Shown: piece by piece, positions 16,660-25,921 of the stretch
How positions within the stretch are numbered: the first letter of the stretch is position 1
Layout of the letters: the number at the start of each line of letters is the position of its first letter
Assembly (NCBI GenBank): GCA_903642325.1
Contig: CAHJWM010000030.1
Coordinates: forward strand, 1-64,000
Direction of reading: 5' to 3'
Source of the DNA: Myxococcales bacterium
GTDB taxonomy: Bacteria > Myxococcota_A > Polyangia > Polyangiales > Polyangiaceae
Length of the DNA: 64,000 nt
Notes under the pieces: model-generated
Seen by the model: the letters and a program-made list of their open reading frames with translations, nothing else
What the model was told of the DNA's origin: nothing
Database searches by the model: none
Program-made: the position numbers and the translations under genes

Positions 16660-17037
16660 ATGGCAACAACGTGGAAGCCGTTCGAAAAGCAGGGGCGCCT
16701 GGGTAAGCGGAGTGATTTGCCCGATAGCGTCTTTGCTTTTCCAAAGGAGCGGAAGGAGCCCATGACGAATGCGTCGCATGTGCGGAATGCAGTGGCTCGC
16801 TTCGATCAAGTGGATGGGGTGTCTGACGCGGAGCGGACGCGGGCGTTCGCGAACATAAAACTGGCGGCAAAGCACTTCGGAGTAGAGGTTACGGAGAAGA
16901 GTTGGAAGGAGCTCGGCAGCGCGCCGAGCACCGGTCTGACCCAGGCCACTCGCAAGAAGGCGGCGGCTCGCGGCGCAACTCGTCGGCGCCGCCCTCGCAC
17001 GGTAAAAAAGGCCTCTTCGAAGGCGCGCGCCGACTAG
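16660..17037 (+). CDS. Small basic-tailed protein, DUF6582-like
   Basis: About 125 residues. The centre (residues ~35-80) contains HVRNAVARFDQVDGVSDAER and IKLAAKHFGVEV, as in small DUF6582 proteins. The tail from ~95 is rich in Lys/Arg/Ala and could bind nucleic acid. The start ATG at 16660 has AAGGAG nine bases upstream; a GTG directly before it is an alternative. No function is established. Confidence 0.65.
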   Translation: MATTWKPFEKQGRLGKRSDLPDSVFAFPKERKEPMTNASHVRNAVARFDQVDGVSDAERTRAFANIKLAAKHFGVEVTEKSWKELGSAPSTGLTQATRKKAAARGATRRRRPRTVKKASSKARAD

Positions 17038-17180
17038 AATCACAGGCGGAAAGCGGGAAGCCGCATCGGCACGCGTTCGCTTCTTGGAAGGCGCGCAGCT
17101 CGTCGCCCATCGACGCGTACCGCCGCGCCTCGCCTGCCTGCCTTCGTACCGCCCTGCCTGCCTTCGCCCCAATGCCGGAG

Positions 17181-18113
17181 TCAGCGGCTTGGGCCCCCGA
17201 CCCCTCTCCAAGACGGCCCAGTAACGACCGGTGTCGGGCTCAGGCGCGTGAGGCCGGCGGGCAAACGTTTGACTCGCCGACCGTTCAACAGACGTTGCAG
17301 GTTCATTGCATCGAACGGAGCACGCACTTTGAGGTCGTTGTCGAAGTACACGAATACGTCTCGAGGGTCGGCTTGGCAGTCTACCAATGGCCTGACCCAA
17401 TCCGCCCAGCGCGTGAGGGCGGCGGGGCCGTAGCCGCTCGCATAGAGCTCCTTGTCACCGTGCAATCGGACATAAGCAAAGTCTGCCGTGACCTCGCGAA
17501 TGCAAGGATAAAGCCCGGCGCTATCGGCGACGCACAGGGCAATTCGATGCTCCCGCAGCAAGTCCAAGAATGCGGGCACGGCGAAGCTCGGATGACGGAC
17601 CTCGAGCGCGTGACGCACCGGCAAATCGCACAGCACCTGCGTTTCACTCCGCCCGGCCAAGCGCTCATCATGCCCGCGAGCAAGCGCCGCGGCTTGCTCT
17701 GTCGTTCTCGGCAAGAGACGGAAGAAGCTCGCTAGGCGCTCAGGATCGAAGCTCGTTTGCGGCGGAAGTTGCCACAGAATGGGACCAAGCTTGCCGCGCA
17801 GCCGCATGACGCCTGAGCCGAAAAAATTTGCGAGCGCGATGTCGACGCCCTTCAGCCGCTTCAAGTGAGTGATGTAGCGGGCGCCCTTTACGGAAAAGAC
17901 GAAGTCCTCTGGCGTCTGCTCGTACCAGGCTTGATAAGACGCGGGGTTGATCAACGAATAAAACGATCCGTTTACCTCGATGGTCGGTACCTGGCGGCTT
18001 GCAAAGGCAAGCTCTCCCACTTGCTTGAGCCCGTTGGGATAAAAAACTCCACGCCAAGGAGGGTATCTCCAGCCCGAGATGCCAACGTAGGCGCGCGCTG
18101 CTTGGCCGTTCAT
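17181..18113 (-). CDS. DUF72 (YecE-like) protein
   Basis: 310 residues of the DUF72 TIM-barrel family. It starts with YVGISGWRYPPWRGVFYP, followed by EVNGSFYS, FSVKGARYITHLKRL, LEVRHPSF and YVRLHGD, and ends with FVYFDNDLKVRAPFDA. These are the conserved blocks of YecE-type proteins, for which no enzymatic activity is firmly known. No export signal is seen. It is followed on the same strand, upstream in transcription, by an aldo/keto reductase gene about 100 bp away; the two may or may not be co-transcribed. Confidence 0.85.
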   Translation of the reverse strand: MNGQAARAYVGISGWRYPPWRGVFYPNGLKQVGELAFASRQVPTIEVNGSFYSLINPASYQAWYEQTPEDFVFSVKGARYITHLKRLKGVDIALANFFGSGVMRLRGKLGPILWQLPPQTSFDPERLASFFRLLPRTTEQAAALARGHDERLAGRSETQVLCDLPVRHALEVRHPSFAVPAFLDLLREHRIALCVADSAGLYPCIREVTADFAYVRLHGDKELYASGYGPAALTRWADWVRPLVDCQADPRDVFVYFDNDLKVRAPFDAMNLQRLLNGRRVKRLPAGLTRLSPTPVVTGPSWRGVGGPSR

Positions 18114-18211
18114 CCGTCCACCGAAACATCAACGTGGTCTGCAAGACTCGTGCACGCCGGCGAGCAAAGCACCCGCACTTCGTTCGGCAAAAGGCCTTCC
18201 TGATGCTTGTC

Positions 18212-19291
18212 TCATTTCAGTCGCGCAACCGTGGCCCGAATTTGAGCCTCGCTCGGTGGGTTTGGCGCTCCACGCGGGTCGCGGGTGTTTTGAAACTCGA
18301 CCATCCAGCCTGGATACTCGGCGGGCAACGCGCTCGCGTCGTCTAGCAGGGTCACCTGCTCGCTCGAGAGCGTGAGCTCAGTCGCGGCCAAGTTGTCAAT
18401 GAGCTGTTCCGGGCGCTTGGCGCCGATGATGATACTCGTCACGAAGGGCCGAGTCAGCTGCCAAGCCAGCGCCACGCGAGCGACCGATGCGCCGGTCGCC
18501 TCCGAAACCGTGCGCAGCGCAGTCAGCACACGCGGCAATCGCTCCATATTGACGGGTGGGAAGTCGAAGGAAGCGCGGCGCGCGTCCGCGGGGCCTTTCT
18601 TATCCGGGTCGAACTTACCCGACAGTAGCCCACCCGCCAGGGGGCTCCACGGTAAGATCGCGACACCCTCCGCCCGGCATAGAGGAGCGATCTCCCGCTC
18701 GATGTCGCGCCCGGCGATCGAGTAGTAAACCTGCGCGCTTTGAAAGCGCGCTAGATTGTTCTGCTCCGCAAAGGTGATGGCTTTGGAAGCGAGCCACGCC
18801 GGCAGATTGCTGAACCCGACGTAGCGTGCCTTGCCCGAGCGGACCACGTCGTCCAACGCGCGCACGGTTTCTTCGATCGGTGTTGCGGGATCGAAGCCGT
18901 GGATCTGATATAGATCGACGTGATCGAGCCCGAGCCGCTGTAGGCTGCCGTCGATGCTACCCAGAATGTGCGCGCGAGAGAGTCCCACTTGATTGACTCC
19001 CGGGCCCACGCGCCCGCGAACTTTCGTCGCGATTACCAGCTGCTCGCGAGGCCGATCGAGCGACTTCAGCGCCGCGCCGAGTAGACGCTCGCTGTCCCCG
19101 TCGGAATACACGTCCGCCGTATCGATGAAGTTGACGCCGGCCTCGATTGCGGTCCGAACCAATTCTAGAGATTCCTTGTCTCCGAGCTGGCCAATGGATT
19201 GCCACATGCCCTTGCTTCCGCCGAAGGTCATGGCGCCGAGGCACAACTCCGAAACATATAGACCGGTCTTACCTAGAAGATTGTAACGCAT
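18212..19291 (-). CDS. Aldo/keto reductase
   Basis: 359 residues, NAD(P)H-dependent oxidoreductase with an (alpha/beta)8 barrel. The catalytic tetrad is visible: Asp57 and Tyr62 in FIDTADVYSDG, Lys90 in VIATKV, and His131 in DLYQIHGFD. The C-terminal cofactor region contains SIIIGAKRPEQLIDN. It resembles the YajO/general stress protein 69 group that reduces small aldehydes and ketones. The ATG at 19291 is the natural start. The substrate is unknown. Confidence 0.9.
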   Translation of the reverse strand: MRYNLLGKTGLYVSELCLGAMTFGGSKGMWQSIGQLGDKESLELVRTAIEAGVNFIDTADVYSDGDSERLLGAALKSLDRPREQLVIATKVRGRVGPGVNQVGLSRAHILGSIDGSLQRLGLDHVDLYQIHGFDPATPIEETVRALDDVVRSGKARYVGFSNLPAWLASKAITFAEQNNLARFQSAQVYYSIAGRDIEREIAPLCRAEGVAILPWSPLAGGLLSGKFDPDKKGPADARRASFDFPPVNMERLPRVLTALRTVSEATGASVARVALAWQLTRPFVTSIIIGAKRPEQLIDNLAATELTLSSEQVTLLDDASALPAEYPGWMVEFQNTRDPRGAPNPPSEAQIRATVARLK

Positions 19292-19493
19292 GCACGGAGT
19301 CTAGGACTTCGAGCACGCAAGAAGTCAAGTCGTCTACCATGCCGAGCACCGCGGCAATCAGGTGACAGGGTCGCCCTCGCTCTCGGTCTCGAGATGACGA
19401 GGCTCCGGGGAGCAGCGGCGATCGCAACGAGCCGCGCGTTTGAGCCTTGAAGTCGATCGGGTTCGACGACTGACGCGAACCGGGAGGCGCCTC

Positions 19494-20129
19494 TCAGCGC
19501 TCCTTGTAACGTGGCAACTCGGCAAGGCGAAGGAGCTGTTCGCCTATCGCCTCTACCGGCAAGATCAGATCGACGTCGCCCGTGGCGATGGCCGCCCGCG
19601 GCATGCCTTCCGTCTGCGCATCGTCCGGGCGCTGAGCAATCGTGGTGCCGCCTGCGGCTTTGATCGCTCGCAGGCCCTCAGCGCCGTCGCTCAGCGCGCC
19701 GGAAAGGACCACACCCACGGCTTTTGCGCGGTAAAACTCGGCCACCGACTGAAATAGCGCGTTGACCTGAACCGATACGCCGCCCTCGGGGCGCGGCCGA
19801 ATGCGAAGGTGGCCGTCGATCACGGTCATGTGTTTGTCGGGCGGGATCACGTAAACATGCCCGTACTGCACACGTACCTCGTCGGTAGCCAACACCACGT
19901 CGAGGGTGGTGCGAGCCGCGAGGATCTCGGGCAGCATGCTCGGATGAGTGCGACTCATGTGTTGCACTAAAACGATCGCCAGCGGCGCCCGTACCGGCAT
20001 GACACTGAGCAACTTCGAGAAGGCCTCCAGGCCCCCGGCCGATGCCCCCACCGCTGCCACCAGGAAAGGCGGGGTGACGTAGTCAGCAGGGTTGCCGGTC
20101 GTGGCTTGGATCTGGTTGGTTTCGGACAT
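19494..20129 (-). CDS. Stand-alone CheB-type methylesterase domain protein
   Basis: 211 residues consisting of a CheB catalytic domain without a receiver. The triad is Ser30 (GASAGGLEAF), His57 (VQHMSRTHPSML) and Asp148 (SGALSDGAEG). CheB hydrolyses gamma-glutamyl methyl esters or deamidates Gln in chemoreceptors; here no chemoreceptor gene is nearby, so the target is open. I chose the ATG at 20129, just after the hybrid-kinase stop; in-frame ATGs at 20144 and 20183 would overlap that gene. It is the third gene of the minus-strand signalling operon, whose first product carries its own CheB domain. Confidence 0.85.
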   Translation of the reverse strand: MSETNQIQATTGNPADYVTPPFLVAAVGASAGGLEAFSKLLSVMPVRAPLAIVLVQHMSRTHPSMLPEILAARTTLDVVLATDEVRVQYGHVYVIPPDKHMTVIDGHLRIRPRPEGGVSVQVNALFQSVAEFYRAKAVGVVLSGALSDGAEGLRAIKAAGGTTIAQRPDDAQTEGMPRAAIATGDVDLILPVEAIGEQLLRLAELPRYKER

Positions 20130-20133
20130 GTTC

Positions 20134-22494
20134 TTACTTTGCATTTCGATGGCCTTGGCCGCGGGAGCCGAGCGGGGGCTCACTCTTGGCCTTCTCCATT
20201 TGCTTGGAAACGACGCGCGCGAGCTCAGCGCTATCGAAAGGCTTCTTGATCTTTAGATTGCTCGAGTCCGCCAGGTACTGAGTTGCGACCAACCCGAAGG
20301 CCCCCCCCGTAACGAACACCAACCGTCGGGCAAGGGGGGGGTTGTGCGCCGTGAGCCAGCGGTGAAGATCCACTCCTGACACCTGAGGCATCATCAGGTC
20401 GCACAGAATGACATCGAACGCTTGGTCTATTTCGAGAATAGCTCGGGCCTCCGCGCCGGACGCCGCGGTAACGACTTCGTGCTCGATGAGTAATCGCGTC
20501 ATCACTCTGCGCAGCGGCTCCTCGTCATCGACGACCAAGATCCGGCCGCGCTCGCTGGAGGGCGCAGACACGCGCAGCAGCGTTTCCGAGCCGCGTGCCT
20601 GCGGCGGCTCGACGCCCGCAAAAAGCAGCACCGTGATGCACGTACCGATGCCAACCTCGCTTTCCAACCGAATGTCGCCACCAAACTCCGCGAGGATGCT
20701 GCGGCAAATAGAAAGCCCCAAACCCGAGCCCGAACCGATCTCCTTGGTACTGAAGAATGGCTCGAAGACTTGGGCGATGTTCTCGGGGGCAATGCCCGTG
20801 CCGGTGTCTCTCACCTCCGCGAACACATGGCTGCCTTCCGACCAAGTGCGAACGGTAATGCTGTGCTCCGCGGGCTGGTGCTCGGCGATTCGATGCTCCG
20901 CTAGCCGGCACTCGGCGATGGCGTGGGCCGAATTGATCAACAAGTTTAGGAAGACCTGTGACAGCTTGCCACTCGATGCCCACACGGCGGGCAGCGTGGG
21001 GGCAAAATCCTTGATCAGCGTGGCGCGTGACCGAATCTCGTTCGACGCCATCGAGATCGCCGAGTCGACCGCTAGGTGCAAGTCCACCGTGCGCAGCTCC
21101 GCCGTGTCCACCCGCGAAAACGCGCTCAAAACACCCGAGATGCGAGTTATTCGCTGCGCGCCTTCCAATGCGTCGAGCGCGTGCTGGGTGGCCGCCGCCA
21201 GAATCGCGGGCTCGAGGAACCCCGCGTCTTCGCCGACGACCTGATGGGACGCCTCTTCGCCCGCGACCTCGCGCAACATTCGGGAGCGCTCACAAGCGCT
21301 GGCGATCTTCGGCAAAACTTCCGTCAAAGTCTCGAGGTTGCTCAGCACGTAGGCGAGCGGGTTATTGATCTCGTGGCCGACGCTCGCCGCGAGCAGCCCC
21401 ATACTGGCCAATCGCTCCGTTTGAGCGGTGATGGCTCGACGCTTTTGGGCTTCGGTGTCGTCACGCACGGTCGCCTCGAGCAGGGGCATGCCGTTCGCCT
21501 CCATACGCGCCAAGGTCACCGTAGCCCGAAACTCGCCCGCAGGCGGCCGCAGATAGGTCCACTCGTAGGAATGGCTGCCGTTCTGCATGGCCAGAGCGAT
21601 CATGGATCGCGCCTTGTCTTCCGAGAGCCAGCCATCCAGCTGCCGCTCCGGCGAGCAACAGCGCGGCAACTGCGAAATGAAGTCGGCTTCGTTGCGAGCG
21701 CCGAACATCGTCACGGCCGCTTCGTTTGCGGACGTGAAGCTCCAACTGGGCGGAGCAAGGGTCAGCAAAGCGTTGGGAGAGCTCGCGAACAAGACTCGAT
21801 AGCGCGCTTCGCTCGCGCGAAGCGTCCCTTCGGCGCGCTTGCGCAGGGAAATATCGCTGAGCGCGACGCGTATGTCGTCGCTGCCTTGGGCAGTGCGGGC
21901 CTCGAGCCGCGCCCAGAAGGGCTCACCGGTCTTTTTCACGAGCCTGAGCTCACAGCCATGCGGCGCGCGGCTGAGCATAACCTGCTTTCTGTGCAGGAAG
22001 TACGTGTCTTGATCGTCAAAGAAAACGAAGCGAGTCCATGGCTGCTTGATTAGGGCGCTCCTCGCCACGTCCAAAAGCCCCGCGGCGGTGAGATTCGCAT
22101 CCACCACGAGCCCCGTTTCGCCGATAGTCAAGTAGCCGACCGGCGCCAGATCGTAGAGATCGAAGTAGCGAGCGCGCGAGCCCTCTAATTCTTCCTGAGC
22201 TCGGCGCAGCTCCTCATTTTGAAGCTCGAGCTCAATCTGGTGAACACTGAGCTCGTGCAGCAGCTTGCGAACGGCATCGGCGGAAAGCGCGCTGAAGTCC
22301 TGCGGGATTTTGGGGGCGCGCTCGCGTACTTGGGCTTGCGCTCGCTCGCGTAACTCACGCGCGGTCGCGGCCGCGGCCGTCTGGAACATGCCGGACTCGG
22401 CAAGGGCCTCGCTTGGCTCTTTGTTTTCGTTAGGCAAGGGAGTCCTTTGATTCTCGCTCTGTAGTAAACACGGCGTACGCGTCTCCGGACTCAT
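20134..22494 (-). CDS. PAS-containing hybrid histidine kinase with C-terminal receiver
   Basis: 786 residues, soluble. It has an N-terminal coiled coil (about 40-110), two PAS domains (about 105-215 and 225-350), a HisKA domain with His374 in SVGHEINNP, a HATPase domain (N box in LLINSAHAI, G2 GSGLGLSICR), and a C-terminal receiver with phospho-acceptor Asp699 in LCDLMMP. The ATG at 22494 overlaps the preceding CheB-CheR gene by 65 bp; a TTG at 22437 with AAAGGA upstream is an alternative. Phosphotransfer from His374 to Asp699 is expected, and possibly to separate regulators. The operon context suggests that it works with the two CheB/CheR proteins. Confidence 0.9.
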   Translation of the reverse strand: MSPETRTPCLLQSENQRTPLPNENKEPSEALAESGMFQTAAAATARELRERAQAQVRERAPKIPQDFSALSADAVRKLLHELSVHQIELELQNEELRRAQEELEGSRARYFDLYDLAPVGYLTIGETGLVVDANLTAAGLLDVARSALIKQPWTRFVFFDDQDTYFLHRKQVMLSRAPHGCELRLVKKTGEPFWARLEARTAQGSDDIRVALSDISLRKRAEGTLRASEARYRVLFASSPNALLTLAPPSWSFTSANEAAVTMFGARNEADFISQLPRCCSPERQLDGWLSEDKARSMIALAMQNGSHSYEWTYLRPPAGEFRATVTLARMEANGMPLLEATVRDDTEAQKRRAITAQTERLASMGLLAASVGHEINNPLAYVLSNLETLTEVLPKIASACERSRMLREVAGEEASHQVVGEDAGFLEPAILAAATQHALDALEGAQRITRISGVLSAFSRVDTAELRTVDLHLAVDSAISMASNEIRSRATLIKDFAPTLPAVWASSGKLSQVFLNLLINSAHAIAECRLAEHRIAEHQPAEHSITVRTWSEGSHVFAEVRDTGTGIAPENIAQVFEPFFSTKEIGSGSGLGLSICRSILAEFGGDIRLESEVGIGTCITVLLFAGVEPPQARGSETLLRVSAPSSERGRILVVDDEEPLRRVMTRLLIEHEVVTAASGAEARAILEIDQAFDVILCDLMMPQVSGVDLHRWLTAHNPPLARRLVFVTGGAFGLVATQYLADSSNLKIKKPFDSAELARVVSKQMEKAKSEPPLGSRGQGHRNAK

Positions 22495-25438
22495 TCACCA
22501 AGGCCGTGGCGGTCAGCGAGACTTCGATGACCCTCCCATCCCGAGTCAGGCGTCGCATGCGGTAGGGCTCCAGCACCTCGGCCTGCATCAGGCGCTGCAG
22601 CACCGCCGCCGCCGCCCCGCGATGCGCCTCCGGAATCAGATGCCGGATATTCATGGTCAAGGCTTCCGCCTCGCTCCAACCGTACAGAGCAGTTGCACCA
22701 CGATTCCAAGCCAGGATTTGGCCGTCCAAGCCCTGCACCGTGATCGCGTCACTGGCATCGCGCATCACGGCCGACATCCGCCGTAGGGACTCGTCTTCGA
22801 GCATCGCGGCCTGGGCCCGCTTCTGCTCGCTCACGTCCATGAACGTGATGACGGCGCCCTCTATGACGTTCTCCAGCGTGCGGTACGGTCGAATGCGCAG
22901 CAAGTACCAGATGTCCGCGCGGGTTTTGACCTCGACTTCTTTGTGATTCAACGTGTCGAGCACGTCTTGTATGTCGAAAATCAGACGGTCGTAGCCAATG
23001 AGGTTCGAGACGATGTGAGCGAGGGGCCGCCCCACGTCGGTGCGGATCAGATTGATCAAGGGCGTCACCGCGGCTGTAAACCGCTGAATGCGCAGCTGAT
23101 GGTCGACGACGATCGTGCCTACGCCCGTGCCCGCGAGCAGGTTGTTCATGTCGTTGTTGACCTGCGACAAATCAGACACCTTAATCTGCAACTCCGAGTT
23201 GACGGTCGCTAGCTCCTCGTTTAGCGACTGCAGCTCTTCCTTCGAAGTCTCGAGCTCTTCGTTGGTCGACTGAAGCTCCTCGTTCGTCGACTGAAGCTCC
23301 TCGTTGGACGAGCGGAGCTCTTCGTTCGCCGTCTGCATTTGCTCTTGTGTACTTTGCAGGTACGCGTCTTTGGTCCGAAGCTCGTGGCTCAGCTCGGCGA
23401 GCCGCCGGCCCATGTCGCTGGTGGCGACTTCAGTGGGGTGATCGGCGCCCGCATCGTCACCATCCCACGCCGCCTCTGCACCGACGACCTGAGCCTCTTC
23501 GAAGGAGACCAGAAACAAGTTGGCTTGCTCGGCGCTAGAGCTTCCGGCGAAAACGGGCTGAACGATCAAATTGACCGTCGTCGAGTCGAGGTCGGTCTTG
23601 ACGCGAAGCTTCGCGTGGGAAACCATTTTGTTTTGTAGGGCCGCGGTGTGGAGCGCGCTGTTTAGAGGTTGCCGCAGACCTTCGCGCGCCATGTTCAAGA
23701 TGCTGAGCCCCGCCTCACCAGGTGCAGGCTCCAGGTACTTCCCGGTGTGGCCGTGGAGGTAGAGCAATTCGCCCTGCTCGTTGACCAGCGCGCCGACCGG
23801 CGCGCGAGCGAGCAAGGTACGTTCGGTTAGCTCGCGCAGCGGGAGCTCGCCGTTGTTCGGGGCGCGGCGCGCCGCCGGCGCACCCGAACTGCTGCGCGGC
23901 GCGATGCCGACAGTCGGCCGGCGGGAATTCTTGGCATCGCCCTTTCGCCGGTACAATTTGGCTTTGCGGTCGACTGGCTCGAACAGCCCAAGCGCATCGC
24001 CCACCGTCTCCGAAGAGCCAAGAAAAAGCAGCCCGTTGGCATTCAACGCGTAGTGGAACAGCGGGATCAACTTCTGCTGGAGCTCCGGACCCATGTAGAT
24101 CAGAAGATTTCGGCAACTCACGAGGTCGAGCTTGGAGAACGGCGGATCTTTGATTAAGTCGTGCGCGGAAAAGACTAGGAGTTCACGGATGTTCTTGTGA
24201 ATGCGATAGGCGCCGTCCTCGCGCACGAAGAAGCGGGCGAGACGCTCCGGCGAGACATCAATGGCGATGCTCGCTGGATAAAGTCCGGTACGAGCCACGT
24301 CGATGGCTCGACTATCGATGTCCGAGGCAAAGACTTGGAACTTCAAGTTCCGCTTCACCGTGTCCATCTGCTCGCTCAACAGAATCGCCAGGGAATAGGC
24401 TTCTTCTCCGGTGGAGCAACCGGTAACCCAAAGGCGAAGGACGGAATCGGCAGGCCGCTCAGCGAGCAGCGAAGCAAGCTGCTGCTCGGCCGCGGCAAAG
24501 GCCTCGGGATCGCGAAAGAAGCTGGTCACGCCAATCAGCAGGTCTCCAAAGAGGGCATCTAGCTCACCGACATTCTCTCGCAGGTAGCTCAGGTAATCTT
24601 CCAAATGCTCGATTTGCTGAGCCGCCATGCGTCGATCGATGCGGCGGCTGACCGTGTTCAGCTTGTACTGCGAGAAATCATGACCCGTGTGCGCGCGAAG
24701 CAATACGAAGATTTTCTTCAGCACGTCGTCGGCCTTCGGGCTCGAAGACGTGTAGTCGTGAGGCAACTTGCCCTGGGTGCGTGAGACGTAAGCAAAGATC
24801 TGCGCGGGCATCTCAGCCGGGGGTAAGGTGTAGTCGACGAGCCCGGTAGCGATTGCGCTGCGCGGCATGGAGTCGTAATCAGTCGATGCGGGATTCTGGG
24901 CCATCGCCATGCCCCCTTGGGCCTTGATTAGGCGCATCCCCTCGGTGCCGTCGCTGCCAGCCCCCGAGAGGATCACGCAAATCGCACGCTCACGCTGATC
25001 CTGCGCCAAAGATTTGAAGAAGAAATCAATCGATAGACGCTGACCCAGCGTAACCGTTGCCTCCAACAGCTGCAGACAGCCATTCAGCAAGGCCATGTCC
25101 CGATCGGGCGGGATGACGTAGGTGCAGTTTGGCAGAACTCGCATCCCATCTACGACCTCGAGCACTTCCATCTGCGTGTAGCGTTTGACCAACTCGACGA
25201 GCATGCTTTCGTGATCGGGCGCCAAGTGCTGGACGATGACGAAGGCCATGCCACTGTGCTCGTGCGCCGAGATGCCAGAGAAGAACGCTTCGAAGGCGGC
25301 CAATCCGCCGGCGGACGCACCGATGCCGACGATCGGAAAACGCCCACCGGCCGCGCCGGCCGGCTGATTTTGTGCGTCGCGCGCCCCCGATTCATCAGGG
25401 CGCGCTATCACTAATTCCGTCGCGCACTGCTCTTCCAT
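22430..25438 (-). CDS. CheB-CheR fusion protein with coiled coil and PAS domains
   Basis: About 1002 residues. Residues ~33-215 form a CheB methylesterase domain (Ser42 in GASAGG, His71 in VQHLAPDHESM, Asp in SGAGSDGTEG). A CheR methyltransferase follows at ~235-500, with SAM-binding GCSTGEEAYSL and DLVSCRNLLIYM. A long coiled coil made of NEELQST-type heptads lies around residue 700, and then two PAS domains reach the C terminus. Members of this family join methylation and demethylation activities to sensing, and their substrates are mostly unknown. I chose the ATG at 25438 rather than the upstream start at 25510, whose extra residues are not family-like. It is the first gene of the three-gene operon. 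Confidence 0.9.
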   Translation of the reverse strand: MEEQCATELVIARPDESGARDAQNQPAGAAGGRFPIVGIGASAGGLAAFEAFFSGISAHEHSGMAFVIVQHLAPDHESMLVELVKRYTQMEVLEVVDGMRVLPNCTYVIPPDRDMALLNGCLQLLEATVTLGQRLSIDFFFKSLAQDQRERAICVILSGAGSDGTEGMRLIKAQGGMAMAQNPASTDYDSMPRSAIATGLVDYTLPPAEMPAQIFAYVSRTQGKLPHDYTSSSPKADDVLKKIFVLLRAHTGHDFSQYKLNTVSRRIDRRMAAQQIEHLEDYLSYLRENVGELDALFGDLLIGVTSFFRDPEAFAAAEQQLASLLAERPADSVLRLWVTGCSTGEEAYSLAILLSEQMDTVKRNLKFQVFASDIDSRAIDVARTGLYPASIAIDVSPERLARFFVREDGAYRIHKNIRELLVFSAHDLIKDPPFSKLDLVSCRNLLIYMGPELQQKLIPLFHYALNANGLLFLGSSETVGDALGLFEPVDRKAKLYRRKGDAKNSRRPTVGIAPRSSSGAPAARRAPNNGELPLRELTERTLLARAPVGALVNEQGELLYLHGHTGKYLEPAPGEAGLSILNMAREGLRQPLNSALHTAALQNKMVSHAKLRVKTDLDSTTVNLIVQPVFAGSSSAEQANLFLVSFEEAQVVGAEAAWDGDDAGADHPTEVATSDMGRRLAELSHELRTKDAYLQSTQEQMQTANEELRSSNEELQSTNEELQSTNEELETSKEELQSLNEELATVNSELQIKVSDLSQVNNDMNNLLAGTGVGTIVVDHQLRIQRFTAAVTPLINLIRTDVGRPLAHIVSNLIGYDRLIFDIQDVLDTLNHKEVEVKTRADIWYLLRIRPYRTLENVIEGAVITFMDVSEQKRAQAAMLEDESLRRMSAVMRDASDAITVQGLDGQILAWNRGATALYGWSEAEALTMNIRHLIPEAHRGAAAAVLQRLMQAEVLEPYRMRRLTRDGRVIEVSLTATALVNESGDAYAVFTTERESKDSLA
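23211..23336 (-). repeat. Six tandem 21-bp units encoding a coiled coil
   Basis: Six consecutive degenerate 21-bp units begin at 23211, 23232, 23253, 23274, 23295 and 23316, each starting AGCTC on the plus strand. Each encodes one heptad of the CheB-CheR coiled coil, for example NEELQST. The third and fourth units are nearly identical. Unit number could change by slippage without a frame shift. Confidence 0.8.
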
Positions 25439-25921
25439 TGCACACTGCCTTGCTCCTACACGCGCCCCGCTCGTGGACGGCAACCGTCGGCCCGCGAGGG
25501 ATACTCGCACACTCTGTACCGTTCGAGCCTAGTCGTTTCATCGAGCTGCACTCCGGTCACGCGGTGCACGGCATATATGCAACAGGCGGGCAAGCAAACT
25601 CCGTATTTCGCACTCGAGAAAGCTGCGTCGGGGAGGATGCCTGAGCCGCGATGACGGGCATGGAACTAAAAGCGCCGACCACGTGCACCCGGCCTCTTAG
25701 CTCCTGGCTCTGTCTTGCAAATAAGAGTCATCGCTATGTTACAAACACGATGGCGGTCGCTGAGCGATAACGGCGCGCGCAGCGCCCTCCGACGGCCAGC
25801 GGAGAGAGAGCAAGCCCGGGGCGACCCCGCAACGACTTTCGGTGTTGACGACCAGTTCCGTGTCTCTTATAGTAGACTTGAAGCTCGGGCGTAAGACCGA
25901 GGTCACGGCTAGGAGCCCGCT
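25439..25921. other. Intergenic region upstream of signalling operon and DUF2325 pair
   Basis: About 480 bp between divergent transcription units. It contains a strong plus-strand promoter-like element at 25845-25873 and a 10-bp palindrome GCATATATGC near 25570. No coding sequence is supported here. Confidence 0.5.
25845..25873 (+). promoter_or_regulatory. Sigma-70-like promoter
   Basis: TTGACG at 25845-25850 and TATAGT at 25868-25873, separated by exactly 17 bp, each one mismatch from consensus. Transcription would start near 25880, about 40 bp before the TTG start at 25922. Confidence 0.6.

Noticed and set aside
16336-17400. 354-codon minus-strand open frame
   Set aside because: Crosses three better-supported genes in opposite frames; Arg/Ser-rich translation without domains.
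16902-17735. 277-codon plus-strand open frame
   Set aside because: Overlaps the DUF6582-like and DUF72 genes and shows no family pattern.
21076-22053. 325-codon plus-strand open frame
   Set aside because: Antisense to the hybrid kinase; no recognisable motif.
23211-23336. Possible CRISPR-like array
   Set aside because: The 21-bp units have no spacers and encode coiled-coil heptads in frame.
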